Source: Cyclobacteriaceae bacterium (GTDB taxonomy: Bacteria > Bacteroidota > Bacteroidia > Cytophagales > Cyclobacteriaceae). Taken from it: DNA of 64,000 bases. A program made the position numbers and the translations under genes. The notes below the pieces were generated by a model. The model was not told where the DNA came from. It worked only from the letters and a program-made list of their open reading frames with translations, and ran no database searches. The stretch lies in NCBI GenBank assembly GCA_016787665.1, contig JAEUUC010000013.1, positions 248,001 through 312,000 of the forward strand, read 5' to 3'. Below, piece after piece: positions 34,006 to 40,890 of this stretch (positions within the stretch are counted from its first letter, which is position 1; the number at the start of each line of letters is the position of its first letter).

Positions 34006-35001
34006 TTGCCCAACTTAAAAAGTTTTGAGAGCCTGCTGCGTACAGTAAACGATGATACGTTCGCCTCTATTGCTCTTGAACTGTTCCAAATTCAGGCACG
34101 GGCCAATACTGTTTACCGCTCGTTTCTGGATGCCCGCAGTATAGCACCTTCCGCTGTCCGGAATGTTTCGGACATTCCCTTCCTCCCGATTTCATTTTTT
34201 AAAACCACACGGGTCGTGACGGGCGAGTGGCAGCCGGAGCAGGTGTTCACCAGCAGTGGCACCACCGGATCGATCACCGGTTCGCACTATGTTCAATCCC
34301 TCGCGTTTTACCTTGAACACGCCACGCGGTTGTTTGAGCGCGCTTTTGGATCACCCACCAACTACCACCTGCTTGCTTTATTGCCCGGGTACGGGGAGCG
34401 CGAAGGCTCATCGCTGCTGGCGATGGTGGAACATCTCATTCGCCAAACGAAGTCTCCTTTTTCGGGGTATTATCTCCGCAATCAGGTGGATCTCCTTCGG
34501 CAGGTTGACCGGGTTCGCCAGTTGAATGACGGGAGGAGACTGCTGATTTGGGGGGTTACGTTCTCCCTTTTGGAACTGGCGGAGCAGCACGCTCCCAACC
34601 TGGCGGACTGCCTGATCATCGAAACCGGGGGCATGAAAGGGAGGCGGCCAGAACTGACCCGGGCGGAATTGCATGAAGTCCTGAGAACTGCCTTCGGGGT
34701 CCGGCAGGTGGCATCGGAATACGGGATGACCGAATTGTTGTCGCAGGCCTACTCGGAAGGAGAGGGTCGGTTTTCGGTGCCCTCGTGCATGAAGATCCAG
34801 ATTCGGGACATCAATGACCCGAAAGCGGTCTTATCGGCCGGAAAAACGGGGTTGATCCAGGTTATTGACCTGGCTAACATTCATTCCTGCGCCTTTATTG
34901 AGACCGAGGATTTAGGCCTCCTTAGCCAGGACGGTTACTTTCAGGTACTTGGCCGCATGGATAACAGCGAGGCAAGAGGCTGCAATCTGCTGGTCGGTTA
35001 G
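34006..35001 (+). CDS. LuxE/acyl-protein synthetase-like protein
   Basis: About 331 residues of the LuxE/PaaK-like adenylate-forming fold. Visible: FLPISFFKTTRVVTGEW, the phosphate-binding loop VFTSSGTTGSITGSHY (about 84-99), LLALLPGYGEREGSSLLAM, IETGGMKGRRPELTRAEL, VASEYGMTELLSQAYS and a late IETEDLGLLSQDGYFQVLGR. LuxE activates fatty acids onto itself for bioluminescence reductase; no luxA-D genes are here, so an acyl-activation role in lipid or surface chemistry is inferred. The start is uncertain: TTG 34006 fits homologue length; GTG 33967 and ATG 33910 are also open. Confidence 0.75.
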   Translation: MPNLKSFESLLRTVNDDTFASIALELFQIQARANTVYRSFLDARSIAPSAVRNVSDIPFLPISFFKTTRVVTGEWQPEQVFTSSGTTGSITGSHYVQSLAFYLEHATRLFERAFGSPTNYHLLALLPGYGEREGSSLLAMVEHLIRQTKSPFSGYYLRNQVDLLRQVDRVRQLNDGRRLLIWGVTFSLLELAEQHAPNLADCLIIETGGMKGRRPELTRAELHEVLRTAFGVRQVASEYGMTELLSQAYSEGEGRFSVPSCMKIQIRDINDPKAVLSAGKTGLIQVIDLANIHSCAFIETEDLGLLSQDGYFQVLGRMDNSEARGCNLLVG

Positions 35002-35040
35002 CCGCTCAAATCGCCAAACGGGCATTTTTAGGGGTTGGAA

Positions 35041-35071
35041 TTTGTACCCATCAAAAACATTGATATTTTTG
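35041..35071 (+). promoter_or_regulatory. Consensus Bacteroidota promoter
   Basis: TTTG at 35041-35044, a 19-base spacer, and TATTTTTG at 35064-35071: an exact match to TTTG-N19-TAnnTTTG. It lies 19 bases before the ATG of the 39-residue lipoprotein gene. Confidence 0.85.
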
Positions 35072-35090
35072 CTTACCCAACTGATTGACT

Positions 35091-35210
35091 ATGAAAAAGC
35101 TTTTACTGTTTATCCTTCTGGCAGCCTTTGTAACGGCCTGCAGCCAGTACACTTGCCCTACGTACAGCAAGAAGGAGGTTAAGAACATACCTGCTGAGAA
35201 GCGCATTTAA
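35091..35210 (+). CDS. Very small lipoprotein (39 residues)
   Basis: ATG at 35091 to TAA at 35208-35210. The N-terminus MKKLLLFILLAAFVTACSQ is a clear lipoprotein signal with cleavage before C17, leaving a mature peptide of about 23 residues that is Tyr/Cys-containing and then Lys-rich (SKKEVKNIPAEKR). The exact consensus promoter directly upstream and the standard lipobox argue for a real gene. Small lipoproteins of this shape are frequent in Bacteroidota, but I know no function. The last four bases overlap the end of the convergent response-regulator gene (shared TTAA). Confidence 0.8.
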   Translation: MKKLLLFILLAAFVTACSQYTCPTYSKKEVKNIPAEKRI

Positions 35211-36370
35211 ACGAGGTATTTTTGTACGTCTTTCGGGCCAATTTCTGGCCCGCACATAATTACCAATCGTTCCATCACGTTTTTTAGCTCCCGGATATTC
35301 CCCGGCCAGTCATACTTTTCGAGCTCTTTAAGAGCCTCTTTTGCCAACGACTTTTTCTTTGATCCGTACTCGGCAGCAATTTCCGACAGGAATTTTTCGG
35401 CCAGCAAGGCAATGTCGGTTTTACGGTCTTTCAAAGCCGGAACCTTAATCAGGATCACCGCCAGCCGGTGATAAAGGTCTTCGCGAAAGCGGCCTTCGGC
35501 AATCTCTTTCTTTAAGTCCTTATTGGTAGCCGCCAGAATGCGGACATTTACCGCAATGTCCTTTTCCCCGCCTACCCGCGTGATCTTATTTTCCTGAAGG
35601 GCGCGGAGCACTTTGGCCTGTGCGGAAAGACTCATATCACCAATTTCATCCAGGAACAAGGTGCCGCCCTCGGCTTGTTCAAACTTACCAATGCGCTGTT
35701 TCACGGCCGAGGTAAATGATCCTTTCTCGTGTCCGAACAATTCACTTTCGATCAGTTCGGAGGGGATGGCCGCACAATTGACTTCTACAAATGAACCAGC
35801 CTTGCGATTGCTGGACTCGTGCAGTTGCCGGGCTACCAGTTCCTTGCCAGCGCCATTGGGCCCGGTAATCAACACGCGGGCTTCGGTAGGCCCCACCTTT
35901 TCAATCATCTCTTTCACTTCCGCCAAGGCAGGGGATTCGCCCACGATTTCGTACTTCTGATTTACCTTTCGTCTCAGCGTTTTGGTCTCGCGAACGAGCG
36001 AGTTTTTCTCCAGCGCATTGCGCAAGGTCACCAGCAGTCGGTTGAGGTCCGGGGGTTTTTGTAAAAAGTCGTAGGCCCCGGCTTTCGTGGCATCCACGGC
36101 CAGTTCCGTGGTGCCGTGGGCCGAAATCATAATGAAGTTGGCCGGGTGATCGGCAGCTTTGGCGCGTTGCAACACTTCCATGCCATCAACCTTTGGCATT
36201 TTGATGTCGCAGAAAACCACGTCATACGCCTGTTGTTCCAGTTTGGTCAACCCTTCAGCCCCATCCTTCGCCTCATCCACTTCCAACTTCAATTCTTTTT
36301 GGTCGAGCAGGATATCTTTAAGCACAGCGCGAATGCTGGCTTCGTCTTCGATGATCAGAATGCGGGGCAT
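35207..36370 (-). CDS. NtrC-family response regulator lacking a DNA-binding domain
   Basis: A 387-residue two-domain protein. The receiver domain (about 1-120) has the phospho-acceptor D55 in VVFCDIKMPK. The AAA+ domain (about 140-372) has Walker A GPNGAGKE (170-177), Walker B LFLDE (238-242) and DLYHRLAVILIKVPAL. The sigma-54 contact loop reads GSFTSA (217-222) instead of GAFTGA, and the protein ends after PGNIRELKNVMERLV...KDVQKYLV without the usual Fis-type helix-turn-helix. The start is 36370 (MPRILIIEDE); a longer frame would run into the rnpB gene. No partner histidine kinase is adjacent. Confidence 0.88.
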   Translation of the reverse strand: MPRILIIEDEASIRAVLKDILLDQKELKLEVDEAKDGAEGLTKLEQQAYDVVFCDIKMPKVDGMEVLQRAKAADHPANFIMISAHGTTELAVDATKAGAYDFLQKPPDLNRLLVTLRNALEKNSLVRETKTLRRKVNQKYEIVGESPALAEVKEMIEKVGPTEARVLITGPNGAGKELVARQLHESSNRKAGSFVEVNCAAIPSELIESELFGHEKGSFTSAVKQRIGKFEQAEGGTLFLDEIGDMSLSAQAKVLRALQENKITRVGGEKDIAVNVRILAATNKDLKKEIAEGRFREDLYHRLAVILIKVPALKDRKTDIALLAEKFLSEIAAEYGSKKKSLAKEALKELEKYDWPGNIRELKNVMERLVIMCGPEIGPKDVQKYLV

Positions 36371-36402
36371 AGTAAACGAAATTGGATAGCAAGATAGGGG
36401 TG

Positions 36403-36440
36403 AAAAAATTAAACCCTCAACACCAAGCGGTACTGAGGGT
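36403..36440 (-). terminator. Terminator of rnpB
   Basis: On the minus strand ACCCTCA (36440-36434) pairs with TGAGGGT (36419-36413), followed by TTAATTTTTT down to 36403. It lies directly after the RNase P RNA and before the response-regulator start. Confidence 0.75.
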
Positions 36441-36844
36441 AAAAAAGCAAGCCTGTAAGCCGGGTTCTGTTCCCCGATCCCGATAGCTATCGGGACCGGG
36501 GCGCCTGTCATTTATCTGTTCCGGATTTCGCAATCCGGAATCAAGCAGCCTACCCGTAGCACCCACCGAAGTGGACTGCGAGCCGCAGACCTCCCGAAGG
36601 AGATGCTACCTATTTGGCCTTTCAACTCGTAAGGTTTGCCATGCGTCCGAAATCACTCTCGGTACCGGTGGGCTCTTACCCCGCCTTTTCACTATCACCT
36701 TGGGAAACACGTTTCCCGGGGCTACCTGTTTTCTGTGGCACTGTCTGTTGGCGCCTTGGGCGCCACCTTCCCGTTAGGAAGTACGATGCTCTGCGTTGCC
36801 CGGACTTTCCTCCCCGTTGGAACGGAGCGACAAGCCGGCTTGCC
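36441..36844 (-). ncRNA. rnpB: RNase P RNA
   Basis: Catalytic RNA of RNase P, which matures tRNA 5' ends. On the minus strand it contains the universally conserved block GAGGAAAGTCCGGGC near the 5' end, the GCAGAGCATCG continuation, and the 3' block ACAGAACCCGGCTTACAGGC. Helix P1 closes: GCAAGCC (36843-36837) pairs with GGCTTGC (36453-36447). A −7 element (TACCTTTG, 36855-36848) places transcription start at about 36844, matching the P1 5' end. Length of about 400 bases fits bacterial type A RNA. Ends are accurate to a few bases. Confidence 0.96.
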
Positions 36845-36847
36845 GGG

Positions 36848-36876
36848 CAAAGGTACAGATTAAATACGGCCGTATT
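36848..36876 (-). promoter_or_regulatory. rnpB promoter with a 14-base palindrome
   Basis: On the minus strand TACCTTTG (36855-36848) is an exact TAnnTTTG −7 element just before the RNase P RNA 5' end. The upstream 36863-36876 is a perfect 14-base palindrome, AATACGGCCGTATT, lying between the −7 and −33 regions, where a regulator would block or help RNA polymerase. Confidence 0.6.
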
Positions 36877-36916
36877 GGATCAGGGTGTCGATGGAGGGGA
36901 CATGACTGGCGAAAAG

Positions 36917-37663
36917 CTACAGCCCTTTGATCATCATGCCACCATCCACGGCTATGTTTTGGCCGGTGATGTAGCTGGCCTGATCCATGGCGAGGTAGGC
37001 TGCCAGTGACGCAACTTCGTGGGGTTGGCCCACACGGCCCATGGGCGTGCGCGCCAAAATCTTCTCCAACCGTTCCGGGTTTTTCAACACCGCTTCCGTA
37101 AGCGGGGTTTCAATGTACCAGGGCGACACGGTATTGACGCGAATCTGATGCGGAGCCCATTCGGAGGCCAGGTGCCGGGTCAACTGAATAATGGCGGCTT
37201 TGGTCATGCCATACGGTGGTCCACTTTGCACGTCCACCGATCCGGCCACGGAGGCGATATTGATCACACTGGCACGCCCGGATTTTTTCAATAACGGAAA
37301 GGCGCGTTGGGTGAGATCGATAACGCTGAACAAGTTGATCTCAAATAGTTTTCGGTATTCATCTTCCGAATAGTCAACAAACGGCTTTCGGATGTTGGTG
37401 CCCACGTTGTTGACCAACACATCCAATTTGTTCCAATTGGCTTCTACTTTTTTCAGCAGTTGAGTTCGGAATTCCTTGTCGGTGATGTCACCCGAGAGCC
37501 GGAACCACCGGTTGGGATGTTTTAGTTTTCCTTCCAGCACATCGGTATTGCGGGCTACCACGAGTACCTCCGCACCGAGCTCAAGCATCTCGTGAGCAAT
37601 AGCCAGGCCGATGCCCTTGGTACCTCCGGTAACCAATACCTTTTTATTGTTGAGTGTCCACAT
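36917..37663 (-). CDS. SDR family oxidoreductase (tropinone-reductase-like)
   Basis: A 248-residue short-chain dehydrogenase/reductase. NAD(P)-binding TGGTKGIGLAIAHEM at the start, LVNNVGTNIRKP (NNxG), Ser in INIASVAGS and the catalytic YGMTK, ending with the typical SYITGQNIAVDGGMMIKG. It resembles the tropinone reductase/3-oxoacyl-ACP reductase-like group; substrate unknown. I use the ATG at 37663 rather than the GTG immediately before it. It overlaps the upstream zinc-finger gene stop by 1 base (TGATG), so the two are co-translated. Confidence 0.87.
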   Translation of the reverse strand: MWTLNNKKVLVTGGTKGIGLAIAHEMLELGAEVLVVARNTDVLEGKLKHPNRWFRLSGDITDKEFRTQLLKKVEANWNKLDVLVNNVGTNIRKPFVDYSEDEYRKLFEINLFSVIDLTQRAFPLLKKSGRASVINIASVAGSVDVQSGPPYGMTKAAIIQLTRHLASEWAPHQIRVNTVSPWYIETPLTEAVLKNPERLEKILARTPMGRVGQPHEVASLAAYLAMDQASYITGQNIAVDGGMMIKGL

Positions 37664-38031
37664 CACGTTGCCAGTTCAGGTTTTACAACTAACAAAAAGT
37701 AGTCTTTCTCCAACGGCAAGTACCCTTGCTCGTAGCAGTAATAGTAAATGGCACCATCCTTGGTGACGTAGGTGTTGGTAAAGAACCGAAAGTCGAACCC
37801 CTGCTCTTTCAATCGCATGCCCATCACCTTCGTTTTGCCGGTCTTATTCAGCCCCATCAAAATGCGCCTGTTTCTTCGCAGCACGTTATTTACGTTACGG
37901 ACGTAATTCGTTTCATCGCTATTTAGCCGGTTGTGGTGGCTGATGCGGCATTGGTCGCTGCAGAACTTTTTGTCCTGGCGCCCCTTGATGGGGTCACCGC
38001 ATACGAGGCAGGTTTTGGTAGCCGCGGGCAT
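37663..38031 (-). CDS. Small zinc-finger protein, hypothetical
   Basis: A 122-residue protein with an N-terminal Cys4-type zinc ribbon: CLVCGDPIKGRQDKKFCSDQC (C8, C11, C24, C28), followed by RISHHNRLN. The rest is basic, with a likely helical region (RNVNNVLRRNRRILMGLNKTG) and a C-terminal part, IYYYCYEQGYLPLEKDYFLLV. The finger resembles MYND/DUF2256-like zinc knuckles; the family function is unknown to me. The start at 38031 follows the zinc ribbon; ten residues further upstream are open but unlike a conserved start. Co-translated with the SDR. Confidence 0.75.
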   Translation of the reverse strand: MPAATKTCLVCGDPIKGRQDKKFCSDQCRISHHNRLNSDETNYVRNVNNVLRRNRRILMGLNKTGKTKVMGMRLKEQGFDFRFFTNTYVTKDGAIYYYCYEQGYLPLEKDYFLLVVKPELAT

Positions 38032-38120
38032 AACGAAACGAAAGTAAAAAACTATGTGCAAACGGCCATAAACTGACCAAAATCATGGGTAGGTGCCCCG
38101 GAGGTGAGTAAGTTGAGCCA

Positions 38121-38804
38121 ATGATTAATCTGATTCAGAAAAACCGCGAATTCTGGACGCACGAGCGTAGTCTGACGGCCTTATTGATCTATCTCACGCT
38201 GGGGATCTTTACCTCCATTACCCTTTCGGGTATTCGCTGGTGGGAGTTCGTTATTCGCGACATCCTTTTTAATCTGATTTTGTTGTCGGGGATTTTTGCC
38301 GTGTTTACCAAATGGAGACACCTCAGTTTGTTTATCATCACCGCCATTGTGGCTTTCATCCTGAGGATTGTTTCCATGACCGTAATCCCCGCCTGGATTG
38401 ACGTGCTGAGCAACGCCATTACCTCTCTTTTTCTGGGCCTGCTGGCCTGGATGGTGCTGCGTCATATTTACAAAGATGGCCCGGTAAACAAGTATCGCAT
38501 TCAGGGCTCACTGGTGGTGTACCTGATCATGGGCTTGTTGTGGGCACAGATCTACCACAGTGCCTGGCTGATTCAACCGTCTAGTTTTGGTGGCCCCGAA
38601 GTGATCGAAACTTCACCGAAGGCGTTTGCCGAGTTTATCTACTTCAGCTTTGTAACCCTGACAACGTTGGGATACGGGGATATTGTGCCCGAGGCATCGC
38701 TCGTACGGGCAGCCGTGATCTTTGAAGGCATGACGGGTATGTTGTATCCCGTGCTGATGATTGCCAGGCTGGTTGCTCTGGAGTTACAACACTCACGCTC
38801 CTGA
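38121..38804 (+). CDS. Potassium channel family protein
   Basis: A 227-residue ion-channel protein. Several N-terminal membrane segments (about 20-110) precede a two-helix pore module with selectivity filter TLTTLGYGDIVP (about 180-191) after FIYFSFV; the inner helix is AVIFEGMTGMLYPVLMIARLV. It has no cytoplasmic RCK domain, so gating is unclear. Its stop overlaps the end of the convergent synthase gene by 12 bases. Confidence 0.85.
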   Translation: MINLIQKNREFWTHERSLTALLIYLTLGIFTSITLSGIRWWEFVIRDILFNLILLSGIFAVFTKWRHLSLFIITAIVAFILRIVSMTVIPAWIDVLSNAITSLFLGLLAWMVLRHIYKDGPVNKYRIQGSLVVYLIMGLLWAQIYHSAWLIQPSSFGGPEVIETSPKAFAEFIYFSFVTLTTLGYGDIVPEASLVRAAVIFEGMTGMLYPVLMIARLVALELQHSRS

Positions 38805-39551
38805 GGTGCGGGGGATATATTTGGTAAACCAGCTGGCGATGGTCATTTGAATCACACCCCAAAAAGCTTCTTTAAAAATTCCGGGTGACATTTTGGATTC
38901 ACCGCGTGTGCGATCGGTGAAAATGATCGGCACTTCGATCAGGCGGAAACCGTATTTCCATGCCAGAAATTTCATCTCGATCTGAAACGCGTAGCCTACA
39001 AACCGGATGTTGTGCAGGGGGATGGATAAAAGCACGTGGCGCTTGTAGCAGACAAAACCGGCAGTCGTATCGCGAATGGGCATCCCAGTGATCAATCGCA
39101 CATACATGCTGGCTCCGTAGGAGAGCAGCACGCGACCCATCGGCCAGTTCACCACATTAACACCCGTAGCATACCGCGACCCGATGCTGAGATCAGCTCC
39201 ACCTTCGCTGCATTGCAGATACAAAGGCACCAGATCCTGCGGGTTGTGCGAAAAGTCGGCATCCATCTCCATGATATAATCATAGCCTTTTTGAAGAGCG
39301 TAGGCGAAACCGGCCAGGTAGGCTGTGCCCAGGCCTTGCTTGCCCTCCCGTTCGAGCAAGTGCAGCCGGGTTACTGCGGTGGTATTGAAATTCGATTGTA
39401 AGTCTTTGACCAGACTGCCCGTACCATCGGGTGAACCATCGTCCACAATCAGCACGTCAAAGTCTTTGGGTAGCGAGAACACGGTCTCGACCACGCGGAC
39501 GATATTGTCCCGTTCATTATAGGTGGGGATAATGACGATAGCGTTACTCAC
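38793..39551 (-). CDS. Polyprenol-phosphate mannosyltransferase-like GT2
   Basis: A 252-residue glycosyltransferase resembling dolichol-phosphate mannose synthase: IVIIPTYNERDNIVRVVE, VLIVDDGSPDGTGSLV, DYIMEMDADFSHNPQDL (DAD metal site) and IGSRYATGVNVVNWP. Such enzymes load a sugar onto a polyprenyl phosphate for periplasmic glycosylation. No C-terminal flippase-like membrane domain is present (DPM1-only type). It is convergent with the channel gene and divergent from the HAD gene. Confidence 0.9.
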   Translation of the reverse strand: MSNAIVIIPTYNERDNIVRVVETVFSLPKDFDVLIVDDGSPDGTGSLVKDLQSNFNTTAVTRLHLLEREGKQGLGTAYLAGFAYALQKGYDYIMEMDADFSHNPQDLVPLYLQCSEGGADLSIGSRYATGVNVVNWPMGRVLLSYGASMYVRLITGMPIRDTTAGFVCYKRHVLLSIPLHNIRFVGYAFQIEMKFLAWKYGFRLIEVPIIFTDRTRGESKMSPGIFKEAFWGVIQMTIASWFTKYIPRTSGA

Positions 39552-39634
39552 TTGCCTTTGGCGAACGTCAAATTTAGCAAAAACCCCAAAACGTATTTTT
39601 TGGACGAGACGTATGTGCTGTGCATCTTGGCACC

Positions 39635-40198
39635 ATGAGTGGTTGTATCTTTCTCGATCGCGATGGCGTACTGAACCGCGATAATCCGAATTATACCTAC
39701 CGGGTGAGTGATTTTGAAGTGCTGCCCGGTGTGCCAGAGGCCTTGTATTTGCTGAAGGAAGCGGGTTTTCGGCTGGTTGTAGTTACCAACCAAAGCGGTG
39801 TGGCCCAACGTATCTACACCCACCGCCACGTTCGGCTGTGCCACATTTTCCTGCAGCAGGCCTGTGGCCATGTGATTGATGCGTTTTATTATTCGCCTTA
39901 CCACCCCAGCGTAACGGCCTCATTGGCACGCAAACCCGGCACGCTGATGTTCGAAAAAGCAATAGCCCGGTTTTCCCTACAGGCTCAGTCGTGTTGGATG
40001 GTGGGCGATCGCGGGCGCGACATCATTCCCGCCCGCACACTCGGCATCAAGACCATCCAGGTGGGCGATGAAATTGAAAAAGAGAATCAGGCAGATTACA
40101 AAGTTGATTCGTTGTTGGGCGCAGCCAGTCTCATTCTGAACAAGCAAAATAAAAAAGGACCCCTGCGGGGCCCTTTTTTAAAAAACCTGTTCGACTAA
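39635..40198 (+). CDS. HAD-family phosphatase, HisB-N/GmhB-like
   Basis: A 187-residue HAD phosphatase related to GmhB and the HisB N-terminal domain: CIFLDRDGVLNRDNPNYTY (nucleophile Asp), VVVTNQSGVAQ (motif II), RKPGTLMFEKA (motif III Lys) and WMVGDRGRDIIPA (motif IV). The loop that binds zinc in GmhB is changed: SPYHPS appears where CPHHP is usual, and the later CxC is missing before ARKPG. Its substrate may be a sugar bisphosphate. The last ~16 codons contain an intrinsic terminator. Start at 39635. Confidence 0.82.
   Translation: MSGCIFLDRDGVLNRDNPNYTYRVSDFEVLPGVPEALYLLKEAGFRLVVVTNQSGVAQRIYTHRHVRLCHIFLQQACGHVIDAFYYSPYHPSVTASLARKPGTLMFEKAIARFSLQAQSCWMVGDRGRDIIPARTLGIKTIQVGDEIEKENQADYKVDSLLGAASLILNKQNKKGPLRGPFLKNLFD
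40151..40179. terminator. Bidirectional terminator inside the HAD coding end
   Basis: A-run and GG (40151-40158), CCCC (40160-40163), loop TGC, GGGG (40167-40170), CC and T-run (40172-40179). It is A-rich on one side and T-rich on the other, so it can stop transcription from both sides. It lies 19 bases before the stop of the rightward HAD gene and 25 bases past the stop of the leftward fasciclin gene. Confidence 0.85.
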
Positions 40199-40203
40199 AA
40201 AAA

Positions 40204-40791
40204 TTACAGTTTCTTGGGCACCAACACCTTGTTGGTCATGTGGATAACGCCATTGTTCACGGCTACGTCCGGATTGATTACTTCCGCACCACCCACGAAT
40301 ACTTTGCCGTCCTTAATCTCAACTTTCAGTTTTTCACCCTGCAGGGTGGTCAGTTCCTGGCCATTCGAAAGGTCAGCCGCTTTAACGGTGCCAGCCACTA
40401 CGTGGTACTTCAGCACGCTTTGAAGCTTGCTTTTATTCTCGGCTTTCAACAGCATATCAACAGTTGACTGCACGGCACCAAACGCATCGTTGGTGGGTGC
40501 GAACAACGTGTACGCATCCGCCCCTTCGAAAACGGAAGTCAATTCACCGGCATCCAAAGCGGCTTTCAGTGTAGACAAGTTCGGGGTGTTCATAACGAAT
40601 ACTGCGATCGGCTTGGGCAGCGCGGCAATGGAATCGGCTTTGCGCTGTTCTACCGCAATCGAGTCGGCAACGCGAATCGAATCGAGGCGGGCTTTTTCAC
40701 GGGCAGCTTTTTCACCACCGCCACAGCTGGCGAGGATGAGGGTGGCCGCTGCCAAAATACCTACAAACAAAAATGCTTTTTGGTTTTTCAT
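40204..40791 (-). CDS. Fasciclin domain lipoprotein
   Basis: A 195-residue lipoprotein: MKNQKAFLFVGILAAATLIL then lipobox LASC, a short Asp/Ala/Arg-rich linker (EKARLDSIRVADSIAVEQRKADSIAALPK, charged and helical), and a C-terminal FAS1 domain with ADAYTLFAPTNDAFGAVQST and VLKYHVVAGTV, ending GVIHMTNKVLVPKKL. FAS1 domains act in adhesion or matrix binding. A second FAS1 lipoprotein lies in the nos operon at 55384. The start is 40791; the frame extends to 40851 but the promoter lies in that part. Confidence 0.88.
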   Translation of the reverse strand: MKNQKAFLFVGILAAATLILASCGGGEKAAREKARLDSIRVADSIAVEQRKADSIAALPKPIAVFVMNTPNLSTLKAALDAGELTSVFEGADAYTLFAPTNDAFGAVQSTVDMLLKAENKSKLQSVLKYHVVAGTVKAADLSNGQELTTLQGEKLKVEIKDGKVFVGGAEVINPDVAVNNGVIHMTNKVLVPKKL

Positions 40792-40811
40792 AGTTTTTTC
40801 AATTTCGGCCG

Positions 40812-40843
40812 CAAATGTAACGTGTGGTGTGTCGTCCGGCAAA
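40812..40843 (-). promoter_or_regulatory. Promoter of the fasciclin lipoprotein gene
   Basis: On the minus strand TTTG (40843-40840), a 20-base spacer and TACATTTG (40819-40812) match the Bacteroidota consensus. It ends 20 bases before the ATG at 40791. Confidence 0.75.
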
Positions 40844-40890
40844 CGAAACACACCTAAGCCTACTTTTGTTCAACCCGGACTTTCTAAAAG

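Noticed and set aside
36371..36511. N-terminal extension of the NtrC-type regulator
   Set aside because: The extra 47 codons overlap the rnpB terminator and RNA; MPRILIIEDE at 36370 is the family start.
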